Below, piece after piece: positions 27,755 to 36,556 of a stretch of 64,000 nucleotides of DNA. The first letter of the stretch is position 1. Each line of letters begins with the position of its first letter. The stretch is from Actinobacteria bacterium HGW-Actinobacteria-5 (lineage in GTDB: Bacteria; Actinomycetota; Actinomycetes; Propionibacteriales; Propionibacteriaceae): assembly GCA_002843035.1 (NCBI GenBank), contig PHEV01000008.1, positions 1-64,000 of the forward strand. Reading direction: 5' to 3'. The notes under the pieces are model-generated. The model was not told the DNA's origin and did no database searches. It was given only the letters and a program-made list of their open reading frames with translations. The position numbers and the translations under genes were made by a program.

Positions 27755-29782
27755 GTGCCCGAAGACGCCGTGTTGCACGCCGAGCGAGACCACCTGGAGC
27801 GCTCGCACTCAGCGCTCGCAGCGATGCGGGCTCGCGCCGCCGACTGGACGACCGCGATCGGCGGCGACCACGTGTCCACCCAGTTCCTGCGCCAGCAGCT
27901 GTACCGGCGGCGGGAGTCGCTGGCCGACGACCCGGACGTGCCGCTGTTCTTCGGCCGGATCGACTACGCCACGGCCCTCGGCGCAGAGGCTGACGAGGTC
28001 TTCCACATCGGGCGCCGCCACGTCGAGGCTGCCATCGGCGGCGACCCGCTGGTGATGGACTGGCGGGCCCCGATGGCGCTGCCGTTCTACCGGGCGCGTC
28101 CCGGTGAGCCGATGGGCGTGGAACTGCGCCGCCGGTTCGGCTTCCACCACGGCGCGATCACCGCCTACGAGGACGAACACCTCGCCGACGCCCACTCCAC
28201 CAGCACGTCGGCGCTGCTCGAGGCCGAGATCGAGCGTCCCCGCACCGGCCCGATGCGCGACATCGTCGCCACCATCCAGCCCGATCAGGACGTGCTCGTC
28301 CGCACCGACCTCGACACCTCGCTGGCCATCCAGGGAGCGCCCGGCACCGGCAAGACGGCGGTCGGCCTGCACCGCGCCGCGTACCTGCTCTACGCCTACC
28401 GGGAGCGACTGTCGCGTTCGGGGGTGCTGGTGCTCGGGCCGAACGATTCGTTCCTCGGCTACATCGGCGACGTGCTGCCGGCGCTCGGGGAGATCGACGC
28501 GACCCAGGAGACGATCGCCTCGCTGGTGGCCACCGCGTCCGGGCTGTCCGTGCAGGGCGTCGACGCGGCTGAGGTCGCGGTGCTGAAGGGCGATGCCCGG
28601 CTCGCGGAGGTACTGCGACGATTCGTCTGGGGGCAGCTGAGCGCTCCGTCCGCCGTGCTGGAGGTGCCGTGGGGCCACCGCCGCTGCCGGCTCCAGCCGC
28701 GCACCGTGGCGGAGGTGATGGTGTCGATCGCGAAGCAGGGCGTCCGCTACGAGGCCGGGCGGGCGATGCTGCCACAACGGCTGGCGCACCACGTGCTGCT
28801 GCAACTGGAGGAGGCGGGCGAGGCCACCGACGACCGCGTCCAGGCCGGGGTGGCCCGGTCGCGTCCGGTGGTCGACGCGGCGAAGCAGTTGTGGCCGAAA
28901 CTCTCCGCGCCGCTGGTGGTGCACACGCTGCTGACCGAGCCCGACGCCCTGGCCCGGGCTGCGAACGGCGTGCTCGACGCCGAGGAACAGGCCCTCCTGC
29001 TGAGCCCGGCACGATCGGTGCGTTCGCGCCGCTGGACGCTGGCTGAACTGGTGCTGGTGGACGAGGCGGCCGACCTGATCAGCCGGGTGCCGAGCCTGGG
29101 CCACGTGATCGTGGACGAGGCGCAGGACCTGTCGGCGATGATGCTCCGAGCCGCGGGACGGCGGGCCAGTACCGGTTCGGTGACGCTGCTCGGCGACCTC
29201 GCCCAGGCCACCACGGCGTGGGGCGTCCGCGACTGGCCTGCGGCCCTGGCGCACGTCGGCCACGCGGAGGCCTCGGTCACCGAACTGGTCGAGGGCTTCC
29301 GGGTGCCGGGTGCGGTGATCGACTACGCGGCCCGGCTGCTTCCCCAGATCGCGCCGGGACTCACTCCCCCGCACTCGATCCGGCACGCCCGCGGCGAACT
29401 CGACGTCGTGGCAACCGAACCGCTCGGTGCGGTGGCCGCGACCGTCGCCGGGCTGCTGGACCGGGAGGGCACGCTGGGCGTGATCGTCCCGTCCGGCTGG
29501 GTCGGAGCGGTCGATGCGGCGCTCACAGGGCTCGACCACCGCGTCCTCGGCGACGACGCGGCCGATCCCGACCAGTTCGTCCGGGTCGAGGTCGTGGACG
29601 CCGTGCTCGCCAAGGGACTGGAGTTCGACCACGTCCTGCTACTCGAGCCCGCCCGTCTCGTCGCCGACGAGCCCGACCATCTCACCGGCCTGCGCCGCCT
29701 CTATGTCTGCCTCACCCGCGCAGTGACCAGCCTGACCATCCTGCACGCGGACCCTTTGCCCGAGGAACTGGGCCACCCCTGA
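27755..29782 (+). CDS. HelD/HelR-like superfamily 1 helicase
   Basis: SF1 ATPase of the UvrD-like group. Walker A is GAPGTGKTAVGLHRAAYLLY near residue 195, and motif II HVIVDEAQDLSAMMLRAAGR near residue 449. The N-terminal coiled-coil region (residues 1-50) and the strong FFGRIDY...GRRHVEAAIGGDPLVMDWRAP block are typical of HelD/HelR, which bind RNA polymerase and release it from stalled complexes; HelR in Streptomyces gives rifamycin tolerance. It is 675 aa, within the range of actinobacterial HelD. GTG start with CGAGGAGGAG 4 nt upstream. I saw no obvious rifamycin-associated element upstream. It could instead be a generic UvrD-like helicase. Confidence 0.87.
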   Translation: MPEDAVLHAERDHLERSHSALAAMRARAADWTTAIGGDHVSTQFLRQQLYRRRESLADDPDVPLFFGRIDYATALGAEADEVFHIGRRHVEAAIGGDPLVMDWRAPMALPFYRARPGEPMGVELRRRFGFHHGAITAYEDEHLADAHSTSTSALLEAEIERPRTGPMRDIVATIQPDQDVLVRTDLDTSLAIQGAPGTGKTAVGLHRAAYLLYAYRERLSRSGVLVLGPNDSFLGYIGDVLPALGEIDATQETIASLVATASGLSVQGVDAAEVAVLKGDARLAEVLRRFVWGQLSAPSAVLEVPWGHRRCRLQPRTVAEVMVSIAKQGVRYEAGRAMLPQRLAHHVLLQLEEAGEATDDRVQAGVARSRPVVDAAKQLWPKLSAPLVVHTLLTEPDALARAANGVLDAEEQALLLSPARSVRSRRWTLAELVLVDEAADLISRVPSLGHVIVDEAQDLSAMMLRAAGRRASTGSVTLLGDLAQATTAWGVRDWPAALAHVGHAEASVTELVEGFRVPGAVIDYAARLLPQIAPGLTPPHSIRHARGELDVVATEPLGAVAATVAGLLDREGTLGVIVPSGWVGAVDAALTGLDHRVLGDDAADPDQFVRVEVVDAVLAKGLEFDHVLLLEPARLVADEPDHLTGLRRLYVCLTRAVTSLTILHADPLPEELGHP

Positions 29783-30350
29783 CCCGTGTCGCGATCCGGC
29801 CGCCCGACCCGTCCCACCTGCCACAGGCGCCACACCCGGCAACTCACGCGGCCAGATGCCGTCACCGGTTAGCCTCCTGGTGTGGCCGATCGCTGGGAAC
29901 CCACCACCGCCCGGTGCGCCCGACCAGGATGACGGCTGGGGGAATCCCGCCGTCGCCCGGACTGGAGACGTCGCCCGGGTCGTGCTCCACGGCGGCTCCG
30001 AGGCTGTCGGCTGGACGACGTGTTCGAGAGGTCGGCTCCCGGCATCCAGGTGGTCACCGCGGGCCAGGTCGCGCGCGGGAAGCTGTTGGGCGCCTGGTGC
30101 TGGTCGCGCTGGACAGCGTGGCACACCCAGTTCGACCACCACCCGCCACTGGGCCAGCGCCCCGGAGGCCGGCCGGTGAGGCGGTTGGCCTCCGGGCAGG
30201 GCAACGCAGCACTCCCCGGCCCGACGGCCTGATCTTGGTGACGCCATTCGACCGCTTGAGGCCCTGACTGTGACTCCAGTGGCAGGTGTGACCGCGGCGG
30301 CGGCTGGATCGCGCCACCGGCCGGTCTGTCCCCACCCGGCAGGCGGTCAG
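29783..30350. other. 568-bp region with no intact gene
   Basis: Between the helicase stop and the end of the minus-strand operon there is no complete recognisable gene. Short plus-strand frames have coding-like third-position GC but switch frame in the middle (see the pseudogene entry). No tRNA or hairpin with a T-tract was seen. Confidence 0.55.
29856..30232 (+). pseudogene. Possible frameshifted gene remnant
   Basis: One frame (VWPIAGNPPPPGAPDQDDGW... to about 30005) has strong G/C third-position bias. The bias then moves to another frame (LDDVFERSAPGIQVVTAGQV...WHTQFDHHPPLGQR) that stops at 30232. The join near 30000-30020 would need one frameshift. The product is not recognised. Chance bias in GC-rich DNA is the alternative. 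Confidence 0.3.
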
Positions 30351-30935
30351 CTACGGCCTGCGCGCGAAAACCAGCCAGGCGAGCACCGCCAGCGCAGCGC
30401 CGCCGGCCACAACGGCCGGGCCGAGCGGCTGGCCCGCGAGCGGGAGCACGAGTGCACCGACCGCCACCGTGCCACCCACGAAGGCCAGCCCCCGCGGCAG
30501 GCCGCGGGCCAGCGCGGCCCACTCGACGCGGGCGGTCCACGAGACCCGCTGCGCCCACCAACCCAGCCGGACGGACGCGTACCCGAGCGGGATCAGCCCG
30601 AGCACGACGGGGTCGAACGGACCGTGGCCGTCCAGCGCCAGGAACAGTCCGGACGCCACCACCGCGACGAGCGCCATCGACGGGGACGGCCAGACCGCGA
30701 TCACTGCGACGCAGATCCAGACCAGCGTCCAGGCGACCCCGGCGTCCATCGCCAGCCGACCGGTCGCGATCAGGAGCAGCAGCCCCGACGCAAGCGAGGT
30801 CGCTGCACGCAGCACCCAACCCGGGACCGTCCGGCCGAGCACCACACCGATCCGGGGCAGTGGCCGGGCCTCGGGGTCCGGCAGGTCGCGCAGCAGCGGC
30901 AGCTCCGCGCGCAAGGTCAGCAGCCACGTCCTCAT
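30351..30935 (-). CDS. Polytopic membrane protein, last gene of the MoxR/DUF58 operon
   Basis: 194-residue protein starting MRTWLLTLRAELPLLRDLPD, with about four to six hydrophobic segments (SLASGLLLLIATG, AWTLVWICVAVIAVWP, MALVAVVASGLFLAL, GLAFVGGTVAVGALVLPLAG, AVVAGGAALAVLAWLVF). The start ATG 30935 overlaps the stop of the DUF58 gene (ATGA); the ORF track runs 292 residues too long. Its place in the operon suggests a role in the same envelope-associated complex. No named family recognised. Confidence 0.82.
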   Translation of the reverse strand: MRTWLLTLRAELPLLRDLPDPEARPLPRIGVVLGRTVPGWVLRAATSLASGLLLLIATGRLAMDAGVAWTLVWICVAVIAVWPSPSMALVAVVASGLFLALDGHGPFDPVVLGLIPLGYASVRLGWWAQRVSWTARVEWAALARGLPRGLAFVGGTVAVGALVLPLAGQPLGPAVVAGGAALAVLAWLVFARRP

Positions 30936-32221
30936 CGCCAGTCCCGCTTCCGTGCGGCGACCCGGGCGAGTGCATCGAGGCCTGCCGCGGCCTCTGCCCT
31001 CCCGGAGGCGGCCCAGTGCACGATCGGGACGCCTTCCCGCGCGAGCCGGTCGAGGCGCAGCTCGCGCTCCATTCGCACGATCCGCCACGCGATCGCCAGG
31101 CGCGGGTCGCTGGCCGGGCGCACGTCCGGCAGCGTGTCGACGACCACCACCGGGTGCCCGAGGCCGCGCCAGGTGCGAACGAGTTGCGCCGAGGCGTCGT
31201 CCAGCACCGTGCTGAACAGGTAGATCAGCGCGTCCGCCGACACCTGCGGCGGACGCAGCCGCGCGCTCGGCTCCCCCACCGGGTGCGAGAGCGCGAGCCC
31301 GTGCAGGATCCGGCGCAGGTGGCGCCGTCCGGACGCCGGCGGCAGCGGTCGCGCGTCCAGCGCGAGGTCGACCAGGCCCACCCGGTCGCCGTGCTCGACG
31401 AGCGCACGGGCGATGCTGGCGGCCGCGTGCCGGGCGAGGTCGAGCGAGGTCGCCTCGTCCACCCGCTGCTCGCCGAAGTGGCGCCACGTGCGCGGGTCGG
31501 TGCCGACGTCGTCGCGGGAGTCGAGCACCAGCATCACCGCGGCCTCCGCGTCGGCGAACGTACGCCGAACGTAGAGCGTCTCCAGGTTCGGCGAACGCCG
31601 CGCGGTGGCCCGCCAGTCGATCCGCCGGAGCCGGTCGCCCGGTGCGAACGGGTGGATGTCGCGCAACTCGCCCCCGTCGCCGAACCGGCGTGAGCGCCGC
31701 GGGCCGGTGAGTCCGCGCAGGTTCCGCGGCACGGGCACGTGCGCCAGAGGCATGGAGGACGGCAGGACGAGCCGCCGGGTGCCGCCGACGGTGACGGGAT
31801 CGTGCTCCCACTCCCCCGCGTAGCTGCGCACGTCGGCGATCGCCGTCTCCTGCGGGCCGGTCCGCACCGAGGCGAGCCGGAGGTCGACGGCTCGCGAGCC
31901 GTCCGGCGGCACCCGGGCAACGAACTCGGCCGTCCGGTGCCCGGCTGCGGACACCCGGACGTGCGCGAGGTCACCCCCGCTGATCCTGATCGTGGACGCC
32001 ACACCGGCTTCGGTCTCCGGGTCCGGCGGATCCTCGGCGACGGCGTGCGCGCCGGAAGGAGGCCGGGTGCGGGAGAACACCGTGGCCAGCAGCATCGGCA
32101 CCCCGAGCAGCGCGACGTCAGGACGGCCGAGCGCCAGCCCCGCGATCAGCAGGACGACGCCGGCGACGGCCGCCGCTTCGGGCAGGCCGCCCACCCGCCA
32201 TCCCGGCGCGTCCGGCGGCAT
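30932..32221 (-). CDS. DUF58 domain protein (MoxR partner)
   Basis: DUF58 proteins have a von Willebrand A-like fold and travel with MoxR ATPases in putative chaperone complexes. Two transmembrane segments lie near residues 13-50 (AVAGVVLLIAGLALG, VALLGVPMLLATVF). The DUF58 core reads RRFGDGGELRDIHPFAPGDR and then LRRIDWRATARR near residues 200-230, followed by MLVLDSRDDVG, the degenerate metal-site strand. The start ATG 32221 overlaps the moxR stop (TGATG). 429 aa. Context: DUF4129, a small membrane protein, MoxR, DUF58, membrane protein, all coupled by overlaps, the standard actinobacterial order. Confidence 0.9.
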   Translation of the reverse strand: MPPDAPGWRVGGLPEAAAVAGVVLLIAGLALGRPDVALLGVPMLLATVFSRTRPPSGAHAVAEDPPDPETEAGVASTIRISGGDLAHVRVSAAGHRTAEFVARVPPDGSRAVDLRLASVRTGPQETAIADVRSYAGEWEHDPVTVGGTRRLVLPSSMPLAHVPVPRNLRGLTGPRRSRRFGDGGELRDIHPFAPGDRLRRIDWRATARRSPNLETLYVRRTFADAEAAVMLVLDSRDDVGTDPRTWRHFGEQRVDEATSLDLARHAAASIARALVEHGDRVGLVDLALDARPLPPASGRRHLRRILHGLALSHPVGEPSARLRPPQVSADALIYLFSTVLDDASAQLVRTWRGLGHPVVVVDTLPDVRPASDPRLAIAWRIVRMERELRLDRLAREGVPIVHWAASGRAEAAAGLDALARVAARKRDWR

Positions 32222-33192
32222 CAGGACTGTCGCACGGTCGTGGGGCCCGGCACGGACGCGAGCAGGTCGGCCACGACCGCCTCGGGCCGACGTCCGGACG
32301 CCCACGCCGTCGCGGTCAGCGTGAGCCGGTGGGAGAGCACGGGGACGGCGACCTGCTTCACGTCCTCGGGCAGCACCACGTCGCGCCCGTCGAGCACGGC
32401 GACCGCGCGCGCGAGCAGCACGAGGTTCTGGGATCCCCGCGGCGAGGCGCCCACTTCGAGGGCGGGGTGGCGCCGGGTCGCCGCGGCGAGGTCGACGCAG
32501 TAGGTGATCACGTCCGGGTCGACCGGCATGGCCTCCACCCCGGCCTGCATCGCCAGCACGGTGGCCGAGTCGACGACCCGCGACACCGGCGCCGCCTCCT
32601 GCTGCCGGGCGATCCGCCGGGCGAGCACCTCGCTCTCACCGTCCCGGGTCGGGTAGCCGACCGCCAGGCGCACCATGAACCGGTCCAGCTGTGCCTCGGG
32701 CAGCGGGTAGGTGCCCTCGTACTCGACCGGGTTCGAGGTCGCAACCACGTGGAACGGCAGGGTGAGCGGACGGCTCGCGCCCTCGACCGTGACCTGCCGC
32801 TCGGCCATCGCCTCGAGCAGTGCGGACTGGGTCTTGGGCGCCGTCCGGTTGATCTCGTCAGCCAGGAACAGTCCGGTGAACACCGGGCCGGGCCTGAAGC
32901 TGAAGTCGCCGCGCTGCGGATCCCACACGCTCGAACCGGTGATGTCGCTGGGGAGCAGGTCGGGCGTGCACTGCAGGCGCGCGAAGTCGAGCCCGAGTGC
33001 CGTGGCCAGGCTCCGCGCGGCGAGCGTCTTGCCGGTGCCGGGCACGTCCTCGAACAGCACGTGGCCGCCCGCGAGGATCGTGGCAAGAGCGATCGGAAGC
33101 GTCTCGCGCATCCCCACGACAGCGGTGCCGACCTCGGCGAGGATCGCCTGCCCGAGCCGGGCGACCTCGGCGACCGGCATGGTGTTCGTCAT
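32221..33192 (-). CDS. MoxR-family AAA+ ATPase
   Basis: AAA+ ATPase thought to act as a chaperone for metal or cofactor insertion or for complex assembly with DUF58/VWA partners. Walker A is FEDVPGTGKTLAARSLA near residue 50, Walker B LFLADEINRTAPKTQSALLE near residue 110, sensor 1 VVATSNPVEYEGTYPLPEAQ, and the arginine-finger region LDRFMVRL. 323 aa, the normal length. ATG start overlapping the stop of the upstream small membrane protein (ATGA). It and its neighbours form a five-gene coupled operon. Confidence 0.94.
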   Translation of the reverse strand: MTNTMPVAEVARLGQAILAEVGTAVVGMRETLPIALATILAGGHVLFEDVPGTGKTLAARSLATALGLDFARLQCTPDLLPSDITGSSVWDPQRGDFSFRPGPVFTGLFLADEINRTAPKTQSALLEAMAERQVTVEGASRPLTLPFHVVATSNPVEYEGTYPLPEAQLDRFMVRLAVGYPTRDGESEVLARRIARQQEAAPVSRVVDSATVLAMQAGVEAMPVDPDVITYCVDLAAATRRHPALEVGASPRGSQNLVLLARAVAVLDGRDVVLPEDVKQVAVPVLSHRLTLTATAWASGRRPEAVVADLLASVPGPTTVRQS

Positions 33193-33668
33193 CGGGTGGT
33201 CCTTTCGTCACGAAGCCTGTCGATCGCGTCGAGCCAGGTCTGCAGGGTGCGGGCGGTGGGGCGTTGCCCTGAGGCGAGCCCTGCGACCACGGATGCGCCG
33301 AGCAGCCGCTCCACGTCGCCCCTCCGGGCGGGGTCGGCGGGGTCCACGCCGAGGAGCGCGAGCCGGGCCGCGGCGAGGTCGCGCGCCCGCCGGACGATCC
33401 GGTCGCTGGCCCTCCGATCCTCACCGAACACCTGCCAGGACAGGTCGCTCACCGCGTCCCGCCCGCCGGCGCGGTGGCCGAACGAGTGGCTCGGCCACTC
33501 CGCTTCGAGCGGCGGCGGCCGACGTCCCTGGAGCAGGACGACGGCCAGCAACAGGAACGCGCACAGCGCGGCATGGGTGGGATCGAGGATGCCGCCGAAC
33601 CCGAGCGCAGCACACAGCGCGACCGCGAGCACGCCGCGGATGGCGAGGCCGCGAACCGAGGTGGTCAT
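33189..33668 (-). CDS. Small two-TM membrane protein of the MoxR operon
   Basis: 159 residues. Two hydrophobic helices at the N-terminus (GLAIRGVLAVALCAALGFGG and AALCAFLLLAVVLLQG), then a soluble helical domain rich in Arg/Asp (residues 60-159). Both ends overlap neighbours by 4 bp (ATGA), so it is translated with DUF4129 and MoxR. I do not recognise a named family; small membrane proteins are often found at this position in such operons. Confidence 0.8.
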   Translation of the reverse strand: MTTSVRGLAIRGVLAVALCAALGFGGILDPTHAALCAFLLLAVVLLQGRRPPPLEAEWPSHSFGHRAGGRDAVSDLSWQVFGEDRRASDRIVRRARDLAAARLALLGVDPADPARRGDVERLLGASVVAGLASGQRPTARTLQTWLDAIDRLRDERTTR

Positions 33669-34333
33669 GACGAAGCCTCTTCCCGGTGGCTGTCCTGGAC
33701 GACGTCGAGCGCCGAAGCGATCCGCGCGAGTGCCCCACGGGCGCTGCCGACGTCCTGCGGCGTGACCGGGCCGGAGGTGAATCTCGCCCGGTGGTAGAGC
33801 CCGCGCAGCACCGCGACGGCGTCCGCGGGGGCGGACGTGCGCGCGAGCAGTTCCGTGGTGAACTCGGTCGCGGTCTGGGCGGGATCGCGTCCGGCGCCCT
33901 GGAGTTCCGCCTCGTCCTCGAGTGCCACCCAGGCAGCGATCACGGCGTCCCGGGGTTGCCGGGTGCCTGCGAGGTGCGCCTCGGCGCGGGCGACCGCTGT
34001 GGCCAGGGAGGTGATGTCGACGCCAACCACCTCGCCGGGCACGTCGGAGCCGTCCAGCCGGTCGGGCTCGGTGAGGTCCTCCTCAGGCCGCCAGGCGGCG
34101 CGCAGCCGCCGGACCAGCCAGCCGATCGCGAGTGCGGCCAGTGCAACCACGATCACCGTGAACAGGGCGAGCATGGCCTTCTCGAGCGTCTCGGCGACCG
34201 GAAGGTCGCGCTGGGGCGGCTCCTGCGGCGGGAGCGTCATCGGCGTGGTCGTCGGGACGGGCCGGTCGCGGTTGCCGATCGTGAACGGGGGGACGGTAAC
34301 GACCCACGGTGTGGCGGATGCGGCCCCGAGCAC
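33665..34333 (-). CDS. DUF4129-domain membrane protein, 5' end possibly frameshifted
   Basis: First gene of the MoxR operon. The C-terminal DUF4129 domain (about residues 120-222: AVIAAWVALEDEAELQG, DPAQTATEFTTELLAR, LRGLYHRARFTSGPVTPQDV) is clear, preceded by one membrane helix (AMLALFTVIVVALAALAIGWLV). The GTG at 34333 cuts into a hydrophobic export signal: the in-frame DNA upstream reads RGGVIAAIVLAVLGAASA but then hits a stop. An ATG at 34373 leads into that signal in a frame off by one, so removing one C at 34366-34367 would give a natural start. This is either a real 1-nt insertion or a sequencing error; the gene may be silent or use the short start. Confidence 0.72.
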   Translation of the reverse strand: MLGAASATPWVVTVPPFTIGNRDRPVPTTTPMTLPPQEPPQRDLPVAETLEKAMLALFTVIVVALAALAIGWLVRRLRAAWRPEEDLTEPDRLDGSDVPGEVVGVDITSLATAVARAEAHLAGTRQPRDAVIAAWVALEDEAELQGAGRDPAQTATEFTTELLARTSAPADAVAVLRGLYHRARFTSGPVTPQDVGSARGALARIASALDVVQDSHREEASS

Positions 34334-34373
34334 GGCCAGGACGATCGCGGCGATGACGCCGCCACGGATTCAT

Positions 34374-34616
34374 CGCTGCACCCGGTTGCACGCCCACATT
34401 CTCGCCCAGACTCCGCACGAGAGGGCGGAAGGCCACCGCGCTTCCCCGGTCATCTGCGTCGATGTCGCGGGCCCGGGCGGCTTCGGGCGGGGTGGAGGCG
34501 AGTGTGCTGCCCGTCGGAGCGGCGTCCAGCCACAGCCTGGCCGTCGCGGTGCCCGGGGGCGAGGCATCGTGCGGTACCGCCACCGCGATCGTCCGCCGGA
34601 CAGCCAGCGGAAGTGC
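34374..34616. other. Intergenic region between DUF4129 and tetR
   Basis: 243 bp before the TetR operator. A minus-strand frame (reading ALPLAVRRTIAVAVPHDASP... ) has G/C third-position bias but no start signal, no stop before the DUF4129 gene and no known match, so it may be a vestige. The promoter of the MoxR operon should lie here; I could not identify it. Confidence 0.4.
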
Positions 34617-34668
34617 TCAAACTGTACGGTTCGGTTTGACAACGATCAAACCAGACCGTACGGTTTGA
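34617..34668. promoter_or_regulatory. Double TetR operator overlapping the tetR promoter
   Basis: Two 23-nt arms (34617-34639 and 34646-34668) are inverted copies with 20 of 23 positions matching, separated by 6 nt. Both begin TCAAAC and end GTTTGA, and share GTACGGT; the right arm contains the perfect 10-bp palindrome ACCGTACGGT. It covers the -35 and -10 boxes completely, so a TetR dimer (or two) bound here would block RNA polymerase. Confidence 0.85.
34636..34664 (+). promoter_or_regulatory. tetR-export operon promoter (leaderless)
   Basis: TTGACA (34636-34641), a 17-nt spacer and TACGGT (34659-34664). The start codon lies 7 nt after the -10 box and no Shine-Dalgarno fits between, so transcription should begin at or within a base of the ATG. 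Confidence 0.75.
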
Positions 34669-34671
34669 TTC

Positions 34672-35292
34672 ATGCCGACGGCGACGGACAGGCGGCGAGC
34701 CGCGAAACGGGAGCAGATCACCTCTGCGGCCCGCAAGCTGTTCCTCAGCCAGGGCTTCAACGGCACCTCGATGGACGCGGTCACCGCAGAGGCCGGGGTG
34801 AGCAAGCAGACGCTGTACGCCTACTTCCCCACCAAGCTCGACCTGCTCGCCGACGTGCTCTACGCCGGCATGAAGGAGCTCGTCCTGGTGCCACCGACGC
34901 CCAACGAGATCAACAGCCTCGACGACCTCCGCGAGCACCTGATCGCCTTCGCCTCCCGCCTCACCAACAGCCTGCTGCAGCCCGAGACCATCGCGCTGAT
35001 GCGGCTCGTGCTCGGCGAGGTGTTCCACGTCCCCGAACTGCGCAAGACCTTCCGGGAGGCCCTGCCCGGCCAGGTGCTCGCCCGCACCGAGGCCATGCTG
35101 CGCCAGGCGGACGCCCGCGGGATCCTCCGGATCGACGACCCCGAACTGGGTTCGCGGATGTTCGTCGGCCCGGTGATGACCTATGTCGCCCTGGACGGCT
35201 TCCTCAGCGCCAACCCCTCCCCGCCGCCCGAGCACGCACGCCTGGTCCGGCTGGTCGACGCCTTCCTCGCCAGCATGGGAGCCCAGCCGTGA
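34672..35292 (+). CDS. TetR-family regulator of the export operon
   Basis: 206-aa repressor. The N-terminal HTH reads REQITSAARKLFLSQGFNGT then MDAVTAEAGVSKQTLYAYFP (residues 13-53), followed by the helical ligand-binding domain. It is the first gene of a seven-gene set and overlaps the next gene by 4 bp (GTGA), so it controls its own operon. The inverted operator lies directly over the promoter and ends 3 nt before the ATG. The gene order (TetR, HlyD adaptor, ATPase, permeases) parallels E. coli cecR-ybhGFSR, whose products affect sensitivity to cefoperazone and chloramphenicol, so a drug or lipophilic toxin ligand is plausible. Confidence 0.93.
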   Translation: MPTATDRRRAAKREQITSAARKLFLSQGFNGTSMDAVTAEAGVSKQTLYAYFPTKLDLLADVLYAGMKELVLVPPTPNEINSLDDLREHLIAFASRLTNSLLQPETIALMRLVLGEVFHVPELRKTFREALPGQVLARTEAMLRQADARGILRIDDPELGSRMFVGPVMTYVALDGFLSANPSPPPEHARLVRLVDAFLASMGAQP

Positions 35293-36551
35293 CCGCCCGA
35301 CGCTACGCCGCCCTGGCCACCGGTCTCGTCCTGCTCGCCGGCTGCGCATCCGCCCCGTCCGGGGTGGTCGTCTCCGGCACGGTCGACGACACCCTGACGA
35401 CGGTCACCGTGCCGAACCTCGCCGTCCCCGCGGTGAACCTGGACGCCGGTTTCACCGACGTCACCGGCGCCTACAACCCGGTCACCGGGCGGACGTCGAA
35501 CCAGTACTCCGGGGTGGGCACCACCTACAGCATCGGCACGACCGCGCGACTGGCTGCCGTGAAGGTCAGCCAGGGCGACACCGTGAAGGCGGGCGACGTG
35601 GTCGCCACCATCGACCCCGCACCGCTCCAGGCCCAGCTGGCCGCGGCGAAGGCGGATGCGGCGGTCGCCTCGGCCCAGCCCGACCTGCTCGGCGACGCGA
35701 TCGACACCACCTACGACAACCAGGCCACCATCGCCGACAACCGGGCGAAGGTGGTCGACGCGATCAGCACGTTGACGAAGGCCAAGGCGAAGCTGGTCAA
35801 GGCGCGCAGGACCATCGACAAGAACCTGCCCAAGGCGAAGGCCGGGCTCGCGCAGGTCGAAGCCGCGATCGCGCAGATCCCGGCCGGCGTCCCCGTCCCT
35901 GATGAGTTGCTCGCCCAGAAGCAGGCGCTCACCGCCGCGATCAAGAAGATGACGGCGGGACTGAAGCAGATCAAGGCCGCCCTGCCCAAGCTCGACAAGG
36001 GACTGCGGCAGGCCCGGGCCGGGTTGAAGAAGCTCGACGACGCCAAGGCCAAGATCGTCGACGCCCGCGGCACCCTGGAGGGGCTGCAGGACGTGGCCAC
36101 GATCCAGGCAGGCGCGATGCAGGTGCCAATCGAGCTCGCACGGGTTCAGCTCGGACTGACGAACCTCGTCGCGCCGGTGAACGGCGTGGTCGTCCAGGCC
36201 GCCTCGACCGGAGACGCGCTGGCACCCGGAGCCACCGTGGTGAGCATTCGCGAGTCCGCGCCCAGCACCCTCACCGCCTGGCTTTCGGGCACCCAGCTCG
36301 CCCAGATCTGCGACGGCGACTCCGCGTCCATCGCCGGCGACTGGACGACAACCACCGTTCCGGCCACCGTGACCCGGATCGGCACGAGTTGGCAGTACCC
36401 ACCGACCTCGGTAGCCACGGACGAGGTCCACCTCACCCGCGCGGTCGAGGTCCAGTTCACAGCCACCGGACAGCTGCCCGCAGGTGTTCCGGTGGAGATC
36501 ACCATCGCCGGCTGCCGCCCTGCGGCCGGCACCGACACGACGAACGGTTGA
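35289..36551 (+). CDS. Lipoprotein HlyD-type export adaptor
   Basis: Membrane-fusion-type protein. Starting at GTG 35289 (overlap GTGA with tetR) it has a lipobox signal (LATGLVLLAGC, Cys near residue 19), so it is lipid-anchored outside the membrane. A biotinyl-lipoyl-like half (VKVSQGDTVKAGDVVATIDP) is followed by a long alpha-hairpin coiled coil rich in Lys/Ala (about residues 120-275), then the second lipoyl half (LTNLVAPVNGVVVQAASTGD) and a beta-barrel. 420 aa. The ORF track adds 484 false residues. Together with the next gene it gives this operon two different adaptors. Confidence 0.87.
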   Translation: MTARRYAALATGLVLLAGCASAPSGVVVSGTVDDTLTTVTVPNLAVPAVNLDAGFTDVTGAYNPVTGRTSNQYSGVGTTYSIGTTARLAAVKVSQGDTVKAGDVVATIDPAPLQAQLAAAKADAAVASAQPDLLGDAIDTTYDNQATIADNRAKVVDAISTLTKAKAKLVKARRTIDKNLPKAKAGLAQVEAAIAQIPAGVPVPDELLAQKQALTAAIKKMTAGLKQIKAALPKLDKGLRQARAGLKKLDDAKAKIVDARGTLEGLQDVATIQAGAMQVPIELARVQLGLTNLVAPVNGVVVQAASTGDALAPGATVVSIRESAPSTLTAWLSGTQLAQICDGDSASIAGDWTTTTVPATVTRIGTSWQYPPTSVATDEVHLTRAVEVQFTATGQLPAGVPVEITIAGCRPAAGTDTTNG

Positions 36552-36556
36552 CGAAC

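Noticed and set aside
33837-35288. N-terminal 484 residues of the 904-codon plus-strand ORF
   Set aside because: Reads antisense through DUF4129 and out of frame through tetR; only the part from GTG 35289 is a real protein.
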